DNA of 64,000 bases, taken from positions 434,001-498,000 of the forward strand of contig KV748199.1 in NCBI GenBank assembly GCA_001692895.1, given 5' to 3'. Both the position numbers and the translations under genes were made by a program. This stretch comes from Cenococcum geophilum 1.58 (Eukaryota > Ascomycota > Dothideomycetes > Gloniales > Gloniaceae). The notes under the pieces were generated by a model, which was not told the DNA's origin, did not search any database, and saw only the letters and a list, made by a program, of their open reading frames with translations. Numbering within the stretch: the first letter of the stretch is position 1; each line of letters starts with the position of its first letter. Of the stretch, positions 23,826 to 32,939 are shown piece after piece.

Positions 23826-24556
23826 TTATTTATTGGCAGTCGCCTTTAGTGCTTTCAGTTCAGCCTTCAGTTCTTCATTTTCCCTTTGTAGATCTGTTAC
23901 TTTCTCAATTAGGTCTTCCATCTGCTCCTGGGCGCCAACGCTGAGCTCTTCAATGATTTTAACGACGCGCCAGAGGCGCAAAATGACCACTAAGGATGCC
24001 ACTTCCTCGATTACGCCTCGCAGAAGGACATCCACAACAAAGCCGGCAACAATAATAAGGGCATCGAAGCAATGGAATTTTGATTTAAAATATCTGTTTA
24101 ATTGATTAGTAACAGGGTAGGGGGTGAAGATAAAAAGTGGGTAGAATTAGGCCTACGCGGCGCCAAAAGCCCATATCGAGGCTAGCAGTTCAACCATGAA
24201 TAGGCATGAGAATACCAAGCTCACAATCCCGAGGGCTTCTAGAGCAGTGTTCCATGCAGACTGTGCGCTGCGAGCTTCGCATGTGAAGAGATTAATAATA
24301 AAATCTGAGTGAGTATACTGCTATTAGAATTTCTTGAGACTAGAGGATGATAATATTAAATACCTGCAAAAATACATGATACATCTAGTGAAACCAACAG
24401 CAAGACAGAATAGTGACCAGCCCTTGACGTGAGAAATCGCCGAAGCTGGGTTCGACTTCTCGCGATTCTAGGGCCCCGAAACGGATTAACCCGCTGGCAG
24501 AGATGAGACTGATTGGGAGCATATGCATCAAGAAGAGGTTGTTCTTCATCAGCCAT
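23826..24556 (-). CDS. HV1: Voltage-gated proton channel (Hv1-like)
   Basis: Three exons on the minus strand: 24556-24364, 24304-24157, 24093-23826 (introns 59 and 63 bp), 202 residues. The protein is a bare voltage-sensor domain that passes protons outward across the membrane. S1 contains the aspartate expected for proton selectivity (SVLLLVSLDVSCIF, then ADFIINL). S2 is near LGIVSLVFSCLFMVELLASI, which carries the acidic residue. S3 is FHCFDALIIVAGFVVDVLL. S4 reads LVVILRLWRVVKIIEEL, the Hv1 signature RxWRxx with Lys at the third charged position. A C-terminal coiled coil follows (EQMEDLIEKVTDLQRENEEL), consistent with dimer formation. Such short Hv1 channels are known in filamentous fungi. 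Convergent with the PHD/forkhead gene, divergent from PAB2. Confidence 0.94.
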
Positions 24557-24929
24557 GGCGATTTTGCCAATTGAACGATATTGCCAAGTTATGGACACAC
24601 TTGACCGCAGGGTGTCGAGGTGAAAGCGAGGGACCCTGGTAACAAGCGCACCTGGTCCGTGCGATAAAGAAGCTTGGCTGTGGAGCTTCAAGTTGGTAGT
24701 TAACAAGCCTCATCACCAAAGTATTCTTACATTTTTCGACCAAGTAATACTTCACATCTGTATCCACGAAAGCACCATCTTTCGTCCATAGCCTTCTCCC
24801 ACCGGCACTCTTAGCCTTGTTGGTAGTCGTACGTCCTTCCCTTCGATCCCGTGAATAGAAACCCAGAAAGCTAATAGCTTTTGCGATAGCCCAACATCGC
24901 CCAGTACAGTTAACCGACTAACCACGACT
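24557..24929. promoter_or_regulatory. Divergent promoter HV1 / PAB2
   Basis: 373 bases between two divergent start codons; no gene fits inside. No clear regulatory motif recognised. Confidence 0.45.
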
Positions 24930-25967
24930 ATGTCCGACACCCACATTCATCGAGAAGATGAGCATTTAGACGTGCACGATGAGGATGGAAATGATGAGGT
25001 ATGATCTGCATGGCAAACATGGAGGCATAATCGCGTGGAATCTTGTCGCGAACAATGCCCATCGCAAGCTATATGCTAATGAAGTGTCAACAGGAAGAGA
25101 TAACTGCCATGAAGAAGCGTGTGCAAGAGATGGAGGCGGAAGCCGCGAAGTTGCGCGAAATGCAAGCGTCTTTAGATCAACAAAGCAACGACCTGCGAGA
25201 GAACAAAGAGGATGTCGATGCTCGAAGCATATTTGTTGGCAATGTCGATTATGGAGCATCGCCAGAGGAGATCCAGGCGCACTTTCAGAGCTGTGGAAGT
25301 ATAAACCGGGTCACAATATTGCTGGACAAGTTCACCGGGCATCCCAAGGGGTCAGTCACTACCAAGAGACGGGTTTTTCTTTGCAAAGACACAGTTTCGA
25401 CTGTGGTTCTGTGAATTCTGGAGAGTTATTTCTGCGTCTAATAGGGGCCCAAGTGTCCAATTTGCTCCATTTCTTTCATGCCGTTGAAAAGTCTTCGCTA
25501 CCTGGCAAGAGTTTGGCAGAAAGAGTTGGAACGCTAATGAGCGTATGCAGGTATGCGTATGTGGAATTCACAGAGCCTAGTCTCGTTGCTCAAGCATTGG
25601 TTCTGAACGAGAGTGTGTTCAGAGGACGAAACTTGAAGGTCTGTCCGAAATCTTTTGCAATATGATCGCCCTAAGCTGGTACTGATCTGCGACTAGGTTG
25701 TACCGAAGCGGACAAACTTACCGGGCATGACAAGAGGAGGGCGTGGCGGAGGTGGTCGAGGCGGTAGTCGGGGCGGTCCCTACGGAGGTCGAGGTTCTCC
25801 ATATAGTGGTCGTGGGGGCTATGGCCCACCACCCTATGCCTCTCGAGGCGGGTGAGTAGTTTCGATACGTCCTTTTGTCGGTCCAATACTGACCTACGTA
25901 AAGGTATCGTGGTGGTTATCGTCCGAGGGGAGGGCCTCCAGGCCGATCTGGATATTCCCCTTACTAG
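24930..25967 (+). CDS. PAB2: Nuclear poly(A)-binding protein, PABPN1/Pab2 type
   Basis: Five exons: 24930-24998, 25094-25350, 25551-25638, 25697-25851, 25904-25967, 210 residues. All introns are GT-AG and in frame; intron 2 is 200 bp. Domains: an acidic N-terminus ([15 protein letters not shown]); a coiled coil ([20 protein letters not shown]); one RRM with RNP2 [11 protein letters not shown] and RNP1 [10 protein letters not shown] formed across intron 2; the [11 protein letters not shown] linker; and an Arg/Gly-rich tail (repeated RGG/GGR) ending [16 protein letters not shown]. This coiled coil + RRM + RGG order defines PABPN1-type proteins, which bind poly(A) tails in the nucleus and, in fission yeast, guide RNA decay and snoRNA processing. 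The RGG tail is the expected substrate of arginine methylation. Confidence 0.94.
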
Positions 25968-26629
25968 ATTTCTATATCCTGAGGTTGAACTTGAAGGCGC
26001 ATGATTACAAGCCACTGTCTATAATCTTTCGGGGGTATGGATCGCAAAAAATGAAGGTTTTACTATATTCTGAATTCGACATGTACAATAGCAATGCCGA
26101 GAGGATTTGGTGAATGAGGTTTACTCTGATGGACACTGGACCAATATCACAACTTCAAAACACCCCTGGTGACTGTGTCTAACACCTCCTTACTCACGCT
26201 TCTTATTCGCCATGTTTCTTGTATATGCACTACTATTGCATCTTACAGATAGTACACCTGCATAGCAATGTGAGCTTGAAGAGAAGAATGAACCAGGTTA
26301 TGATAGATCCGGCTCGGTATTATATTTGTGTCATTCCTACGATACTACCTTCTATCTACGCCGAAAGTTCGACTTTAAAAGGTTCAGGAAGGTCCGTAAC
26401 CGACTCCGTAACTCTTAGGTGCTCATGAGAGTAAGAGCAAATCTTTCCAACCTAGTAGGAAAACAGATCAACCAAAGGCGTAGGCCTCCCAGAACGCCAT
26501 GAAGTCCCCATGCTGTGGATCTCCAAAGCGTTATCGTTCCATAAACAGTAGATTCTTAGATTGGATAAGCATAGTTACAATGCCCCACTCAAATATTGAA
26601 AGTATTCCACGGAACCTATCACCCTCAGC
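25968..26629. other. Convergent intergenic region, PAB2/UBC9
   Basis: About 660 bases with two 3' ends. The open frames inside are short and resemble nothing known; the plus-strand frame at 26499-26897 is a shadow of UBC9 over most of its length. Confidence 0.45.
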
Positions 26630-27275
26630 CTATGGCGCGGGGTTTTCCTTGACAAGGTTTCGTATCTTCTTATCATACGCCGCTCGATCCTTCTTAAATA
26701 AATTGAAGGCATCCGCTTGTGCTGGTGATTCGGGGTTCGGTTCATCTAAAAGTGACTGGATGCCTAGCAGTATCTCTTTGATTGTAATTGCTGGCTTCCA
26801 ACCTTCTTCCTCGTTGAGAATCGAGAGGCAAACAGTCCCGGAAGGATACACATTCGGGTGGAAGAGTGGTGGGACGAATTTGCCTGAGTTACATTAGCAC
26901 TAGTGATCTGTTACGCAAATAGACTTACATAGGGTTCTCACATTTGGGGGGCTTTGTTGGATATTCTAAGGCTTGTCAGCGAACTGTGCAACCTGCTTAC
27001 GAACGAGTAGGTTTTTACACACCATCCGGAAATGCAACTTCTAGCTTGAATAGTCCACCCTCCCAAAGTGTTTTGTCCTTCCCCGGCACGCCACAATCCC
27101 ACTTCTTCAAGTCAAGAACACCTTGGGGATTGCGCATGGGTTTCGCGAAGAAGCCGAAAGGATGATCGCGTCGCCATTGTTTTCTATAGCTTAGGTTAGC
27201 AACTTCAACATGGAAAAGTAATGAATGAATAATAGCGCACCGCTCCTCTTGGAGGCGATTTTGGCACAGTGACAT
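26630..27275 (-). CDS. UBC9: SUMO-conjugating enzyme Ubc9
   Basis: Four exons on the minus strand: 27275-27241, 27183-27023, 26965-26942, 26883-26630, 157 residues, exactly the family size. Introns are 57, 57 and 58 bp; exon 3 is a 24-nt micro-exon (EYPTKPPK). Seen: [27 protein letters not shown], then [20 protein letters not shown], the HPN motif in [13 protein letters not shown], and the catalytic Cys in [19 protein letters not shown]. The C-terminus is [15 protein letters not shown]. It transfers SUMO from the E1 to lysines in psi-K-x-E sites, mainly in the nucleus. Divergent from PEX19. Confidence 0.97.
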
Positions 27276-27636
27276 CGCGACGATAAGGCTGAAGAAGAGA
27301 TGGGCTGTCTGGTGGATATCGAACCTGGAGCAAATGCACGAGGCGGGCTAGAAGAAGCGAGTGAAGTACGAATCTGTAGAGAATGAAGCAGAGGAGGTAG
27401 ATTCCCGGAATCTAGAGTATTGTAAAGTCATATGAAAGGCGAGTGAAGGCGTCTAGTCATGAAGAGCCTTGGCGAAGGTGTGTATTTCTAGGCGATTAGG
27501 TGAAGAGAGCGCCAAGCTGTGGCTGCAGCCACCTGAACCCCGCCTACGGGTTTATTCAAGGTGCCGAGGCTAGAGACAGGCTCCACCAAGATTGAGCACC
27601 TTCAGCACCTATACAACAAAAACAAAAGCAGCAGCA
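27276..27636. promoter_or_regulatory. Divergent promoter UBC9 / PEX19
   Basis: 361 bases separate the two start codons. A short A-rich/AGC-rich leader (ACAACAAAAACAAAAGCAGC) lies immediately before the PEX19 ATG. No further motif recognised. Confidence 0.45.
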
Positions 27637-28643
27637 ATGGCCGACAAGGCGACCGAAAACCTTTCAGAGACTACAATTGAAACTGCGCCTGACCCTGATG
27701 AGGACGATCTTGATGATTTGGATGGTTAGTGCCGACTCCCTCGGTCACTTCAAGAGGTGCTCACAGTGATCGCAGACGTTTTAGATGAGTTTGCAGCTAC
27801 GAAGATAGACACAAAAGCACCCGCACCAGCCCCATCAGGCCCAGGCCGACCAACTCCCCCCCCCACTAAATCTACAGTTGAAGATGATGACTTCGCAAAG
27901 CAGCTACAAGCCGGCATGGCAGATCTACTTGGAGAGCTCGAGGCCTCGCCAGATCTTCAAAACCAATTTGAGAAAATGGTGAAAGGGATGGGAGATATGG
28001 ACAGCCTAGTTTCTGGCGTGGGGGCCTCTGGTGACCAAACCTCTGCAGAAAAACCGTCTACTAAAGCTGCGGAGGGGCCCTTCCAAGAGACGATACGAAG
28101 AACTATGGAACGAATGCAAGAATCTGGTGACCAGGCAAGCGCAGCTGCAGCCTCTGCTGAATCGGATGGCATCTTTGCACAAATGTTAAAGGAGATGGAA
28201 AAAGGTGGTTTTGATGGTGAGGCAAGTGACGAGGATTTTTCGAAGATGCTTATGGGCATGATGGAACAATTAACTAATAAAGATATTCTCTATGAGCCAA
28301 TGAAGGAGCTTTACGAAAAATTCCCAGGCTGGTTAGAAAAGAATAAGGACAAGGTAGACAAAGCAGACCTAGTGAGATACGAAGAACAACATACGCTGGT
28401 GACAGAGATAATTGGCAGATTTGAAGGGGAGGGGTACTCGGACTCTAATGCTTCAGACCGGGAATACATCGTCGAAAGAATGCAGAAGGTAAGAGCAGTA
28501 ATGAAACAGTAAGAGGCACAATATATTTACTAACACGACTGCAGATGCAAGCAGCTGGTTCGCCCCCTCCGGATCTAGTTGGCGATATGAACGCAGCTCA
28601 AGAAGCGCTCGGTGAGATCGACGCAGGCTGTCCACAACAATGA
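27637..28643 (+). CDS. PEX19: Peroxisomal membrane-protein chaperone Pex19
   Basis: Three exons: 27637-27724, 27776-28488, 28545-28643 (introns 51 and 56 bp), 299 residues. Pex19 binds newly made peroxisomal membrane proteins in the cytosol and delivers them to Pex3. The acidic N-terminus (DPDEDDLDDLDDVLDEFAA) is the Pex3-binding region. The helical middle and C-terminal cargo-binding domain include QNQFEKMVKGMGDM, DEDFSKMLMGMMEQLTNKDI and EPMKELYEKFPGWLEKN. The last exon (MQAAGSPPPDLVGDMNAAQE...) ends in CPQQ, a CaaX box, as in farnesylated Pex19. If intron 2 is not removed the protein would end after VRAVMKQ and lose the CaaX box. Confidence 0.96.
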
Positions 28644-28802
28644 TTATCATACAACATCAGCAGCGTTCCCATAAATGTTCGACAACTCCTCAAACACCAA
28701 CCCACCCATCAAACGCTTTGGGCCAATTATTTGAACCAAGCGCCCGTACAACAAATGGTTACTTTAAGAGGAACGCCATGAAATGCAAAACACCTGGTGT
28801 AT

Positions 28803-29440
28803 TTATCCATGCGAAGTATCCATAGCATCCGCTTCATAAGAATAAACCATGGTACTAGACCGCTCATCATCTAAAGTGGCGAGATATTCCCGGAAGAGGG
28901 AATCATAGTCTTCTTCGTCACTCCCGTAGTGCTGTAGTATGGAGTCTTCATGGTTTTGATTCTCATTCATGAGCGATATCAATGCGTCCAAATCGCGATT
29001 CTCCTGCTCTAGAATCATATCTACTTCTTCGGGGTTCATGTGGGTTTCGGTGAAAGTTGCTTGCGATGTCTGTGACCAAGCTGTTTCCCGTCTGTTGGAT
29101 GATAGAGTGTCCATCACATAATCGTCCAGATCAACGTCCAAACTTGGGGCCTGATGTGCTTTCGCCGCCTCCCATCGCTTCTGGCGGGACATAAAGTCTA
29201 GTCGTAGTATCTATATCCTCTCTTTAATAAAATTTCAAAGACGCGAGAATTGACCCGAGGATTATCTACCTGATCACCACGCGATGCCCACCTCCGATCA
29301 TCCCGATCGTCCTGAACTTTCCGGAGAAAGAGGTCGCGTCGCCGTTCTTTCACGGCATCTCGACTCTGGATTATAGGGTTGGACTTTATCGCCCGTTTTG
29401 AGAAGGGCAATTCCTTCTTTACCTCCCGGCGCTCCGCCAT
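28803..29440 (-). CDS. Unrecognised 192-residue protein, charged and probably nuclear or cytosolic
   Basis: Two exons on the minus strand: 29440-29270 and 29210-28803, joined in phase 0 across a 59-bp GT-AG intron (GTAGAT...ATATAG). The N-terminal half is very basic (MAERREVKKELPFSKRAIKS; RDAVKERRRDLFLRKVQDDR; RRWASRGDQ-ILRLDFMSRQKRW). The C-terminal half is acidic (LEQENRDLDALISLMNENQ; GSDEEDYDSLFREYLATL). There is no signal peptide or membrane helix. The regular charge pattern and clean splicing argue for a real gene. I do not recognise the family and give no function. It is convergent with PEX19, the stop codons being about 160 bp apart. Confidence 0.72.
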
Positions 29441-29903
29441 GATTGGATTGGCGAATACGCTAGAGCAGGCATTGGCGGATCGGGTCGATAAAGGAGAGGG
29501 GTGGAGAGGGGTATATGTATTTTGATGAGGCCACGGATTTACGGTAAGAATCATGATTGATGGAGATACAGTGTGTATGCTGATGGCAACTTTTGGACGC
29601 GGTTGGAGGAAGCAAAGGTGCTCACCGAGAACGCGCGACTTTCATATCGAAGTCGCGACAACGCTAGCCGATTAGATAAAGTGCACGTGATAAAATCGGA
29701 TAACTATCTCAGCCCAGGCCTTCATCCGAGGTTTAACCTTGCACAAACCGTTTTGGGTCAAACCTTCGTTAGAAGGTCTGATACACAGATCGTATTTTAT
29801 ATAATCCTATGCGGGGTATGACGGCCTAAATACACCTACTTTGAGCTTGATTATATCAACACCCACAACTCCTAAAGCCATTCTCAATAGCCAGAATAAC
29901 TAA
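29441..29903. other. Upstream region of the 28803-29440 gene
   Basis: No supported gene. The plus-strand open frame at 29573-29821 lacks any family resemblance and probably lies in promoter DNA. Confidence 0.4.
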
Positions 29904-30277
29904 GGGAGTGTTCGGTTGCAATCTGGAGGCCTCAGATTCAGTTCAGAATCCGTTGATTCGGAGTGACTTTGCCTGCACAGCCTCAAAAATTTGATGTTCC
30001 TCTCACCGCTCAAAGAACGCCAGAATTGCACGCTAAAAGAACACTAAAAATTGGCAACTTTACTGTATGAAGCTTCTGAACTAAAGGTCTTGGCGTCTGT
30101 TCAATATGGAGGTCTAAGTTCCAGATTTCAGTTTCAGTTTCAATCTGAAGCCTCCAAATTGCACACGCCTGTGCTTTTACAAAGCCACAAACGCGTACCA
30201 AATTAGGGAGGAACGCGTTCTTTTCTGCCGGACTTTCAGTACAGATCTGATCTGAAGTTTTGCAACCGAACACTCCC
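29904..30277. mobile_element. 374-bp TIR element (MITE-like)
   Basis: Perfect 18-bp terminal inverted repeats: GGGAGTGTTCGGTTGCAA at 29904-29921 and its reverse complement at 30260-30277. Sub-terminal sequences are also partly alike in inverted order (CAGATT/CTGAAG-rich). Too short and frame-poor for a transposase, so a non-autonomous DNA transposon. Immediate flanks are TAA on the left and CAC on the right; I see no clean target duplication, so the superfamily is open. Similar GTGTTCGGTTGCA ends are common in fungal and plant TIR elements. Confidence 0.72.
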
Positions 30278-31915
30278 CACGAAGAAGACTAGCAGAAGTT
30301 GGCAAAATTCAATCGAATTGGCAGAATTCGGCAGAATTTAATCAAAGCGTCGGATTTCATCTATCGAGTGTTTCACCGAGACATTCTTACTGTAACTGGG
30401 CTAGTCCCGTTACACATTGCCTCTTGTTACTTATTTACAGAAGAGCTCCCCCATTTCCCGCGGCTCTAACTAATAGACCATTCTTTTAACGTAAGTTCTT
30501 AATGCTCTATAGTCCTTCGGCTTCTTCTAAACATATTCCCAGCACGTTAGCATTATGTTATAAACCTAAAATAATAGTCTATATACCCCCCACAGCATTG
30601 GATTTTCTAAATCAAGTGAAATATTAAACTGGTTAGGTCTATTTCATCGCGTCGCTATTATTGAGTTAGTAATATATTAAGAACGGGATAGGAACTTCTT
30701 ACTTACTTGATTTAGTAATTTTATATTGGTTTAACCAGTCAACCTAACCTAACCACTGATATCACTGCTGAAGGTAGGCTTAATAAAATCTAAATAGCTT
30801 ACACAACTCTTCAAAGTTGTAGGCATTGCAATTGTAACCTTTTTTGAATGCGTTTTAGATGCAAGGTGAGGTGGAAGGTGAGGTCAAAGTGAATAAGGGG
30901 AGCGAGCTTTGGTGTGGTGGGCGGAGGTTTCGCCTATCGGGCTGACCTTTTAGCATACGCACTCCTTTAGGGTTACATTGTTCCATCATTATCCTAAGAG
31001 TCCGGAGGCTAGGGCAGGCTATAAGATGGACTTTCCGTACGGACTTGGCAACTCCAGGACGATTCTCGAGATTCCGATGTTGGCGAAGAAGAGCCTCAAC
31101 GGGTCGCCTCAGGTCGGAGCTTGGGATTCCCCGTCTGACAAGCGACTCACTACAATACATACCCGACCATTTGCTCTACGATGCCTGTCGACGGAAAACT
31201 CCCGTACCTGCGCCAAGAGACGCATCGGACCAGCCCGAGTGAGACGGACGGCGAAGCCACCCCCGTTTGCCAAGACATCTTGAGATGTCTCCTCCACATC
31301 ACGCAAACTTTCAGTTACACGATAGAATCTTTAACCCGCAGATTTTTGGGAGTTACGTACAACTTATAGCATCTTTACATATCCCTACAGACTACGACAG
31401 TGCTACTAACGAAGGTCAGTCGAGGTATCTTTGGCGTCTGAGTTGATAACAATAAGATTGAAATGCGGTTACTCCGCTTAAGATCCACGGGCTCTTCCTA
31501 CAAACTCAACTGTAAAGGCGGCAAAGGTTATGCTTAACCTATGGGTTGTTGGACGGTGGAATACCGGCTGTTTGCTTCCTGTTACCGGATTTTCTTTGAA
31601 CCCCATTTCAATAACCAAGATACCTGGGTCCTGGCAGGATTTACAGGCATTCTGATGCTGGCAGCATCAGTCCGCGACAGGATGAGAGCTAGCAGGCCTA
31701 CTGTACTCGGAATCCCGCAGTATCGCGATACTGCAATTACCGAATCTCTGCGGTTACCTCCCGGAGCTCGGTGGTACCTTCACATAATGGAAAACTGTAA
31801 GACGGAGTTCCAAAAATGATTTGCTTCTTCGATCGACCATCGAGATATATAAAATACTTCGGCGTGCCTTATTACCTGCCACAGAACAAAGCAACATCAC
31901 TTCGAAAGCAATTCA
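30278..31915. other. Gene-poor transition region
   Basis: About 1.6 kb without a supportable gene. The left part (30,290-30,830) is AT-rich, with repeated AGAATT/GGCAGAATT words and partly decayed sequence. The part 30,840-31,350 is GC-richer with open frames on both strands (30855-31160 minus, 30978-31283 plus, 31109-31306 minus) that mirror each other. The plus frame 31541-31819 (92 codons) has no recognisable domain. A spliced lineage-specific gene cannot be excluded. Confidence 0.45.
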
Positions 31916-32010
31916 AGAGCAGAGCTAGATATCACTTCAGCAACAACCACTTCGGAACCTACTCCAGAGCAGAATTAGATATCACTTCAGCGACTACTAC
32001 TTCGTTCACT
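31916..32010 (+). repeat. 50-bp direct repeat in the leader of the secreted-protein gene
   Basis: Two copies with a 50-bp period begin at 31916 and 31966. They share AGAGCAGA, TTAGATATCACTTCAGC-like and ACTTCG words; a weaker partial third copy lies just upstream (CATCACTTCGAAAGCA). The array ends a few bases before the start codon at 32017. Confidence 0.7.
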
Positions 32011-32016
32011 TTCACA

Positions 32017-32436
32017 ATGCGCTTCTCTCTATTCACTGTTGCCTTGACCTTCACGAGCAGTGCTCTCGCCGCACCCAGCTCCCTCGACAAACGCGTGTCG
32101 TTCACTTGCCCAAGCAGCAACGTCTACCCTCTTTGCTGCCCTGTTGCTCCACCAGGGCTTCCTTCAATCACTGCCGATGTCGGTTGTATGTTAACCCAAC
32201 AAAAATTCTACCATTGTCAAATATTCTTGCTAACAAACATAAAAGGCAATGCTGCGGCCGCGATTGTATATGATTCCAGTTGTCCATACAAGCTATGCTG
32301 TGATAGCATTGCTACTACCAAGGTGAATCAACCTCCATCGGCTAGTGCAAAAGTTGGTAATTCTACTCTACTAACCCCTCTGTAGTTCGGAGGCCAACGT
32401 GCGGCCACTGGTTTAGACTGTGTATACTCATCATAG
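32017..32436 (+). CDS. Small secreted cysteine-rich protein (effector-like or hydrophobin-like)
   Basis: Proposed exons: 32017-32182, 32246-32322, 32386-32436, with two 63-bp introns that have good branch and acceptor sequences (TTGCTAAC...AAAAG; TACTAAC...TGTAG), 97 residues. Start chosen at MRFSLFTVALTFTSSALAAP, a textbook signal peptide, followed by a Kex2-like SLDKR site. The mature part of about 70 residues has seven Cys in the pattern C-x8-CC, C-x4-CC, C (FTCPSSNVYPLCCP; SSCPYKLCCDS; GLDCVYSS). Class I/II hydrophobins have eight Cys as C-CC-C-C-CC-C, so this is related in style but not a clear member. Because both introns are multiples of three, reading through also stays open to 32385 with a different end. 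Lies within 1 kb of the repeat block, a frequent position for fungal effectors. Confidence 0.68.
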
Positions 32437-32939
32437 ATACCAGTGGGAATGGATGGTGGTTACCTAGGATTAGCCCTTTACCGGTACAAAGCATGCGCAC
32501 AGGCAAAATTTTGGGGGAATGACGCTTTTGTACATTAGAACTTAGACAACGGAGTTTCTGGTGCGGTCTTCAACAGTCACTAGCTTTGCATCATTTTTGT
32601 ACGGCTGCTTAGTGGTATCTATATCTTTTTCCACATAGCGCTCCATTACCATTTTAGAGTGACCTTTCCCACCAGAGTAACATCGCATGCACAAGACTTT
32701 AATAATACTGTTAAATTGCTACTATTCGGTGTGCTTCTAGTGTGAAAATAAAGCTTTATAGCGCCTCGCAGCTATCCCTAACATTGTCGATGTGATATAA
32801 AATGTGGCCCGTGCGCGCGGTCAAGAACATCGAACAGGCTTGCGGGCGACAGCCGACAGCCCCGACAGCCTGTCGGACAGGGCTTGGCATTCCCACTTTT
32901 GAACTTTATCTTTCCATACCGGTGTTTGTTTATATTGTT
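32437..32939. other. Boundary between gene-bearing and RIP-degraded DNA
   Basis: Non-coding. At 32,810-32,890 there is a GC-rich block with short GACAGCC repeats and the hairpin CCGACAG-C-CTGTCGG. Base composition then falls abruptly to AT-rich sequence near 32,930. Confidence 0.6.

Noticed and set aside
29573..29821. 82-codon plus-strand ORF
   Set aside because: Located in the promoter side of the minus-strand gene and without family resemblance.
30740..30765. Telomere-like AACCTAACCTAACC
   Set aside because: Only two or three imperfect units, not CCCTAA repeats, and internal to the sequence.
31541..31819. 92-codon plus-strand ORF in the transition zone
   Set aside because: No recognisable domain, no splice partner and no signal peptide; reported only as part of the gene-poor region.
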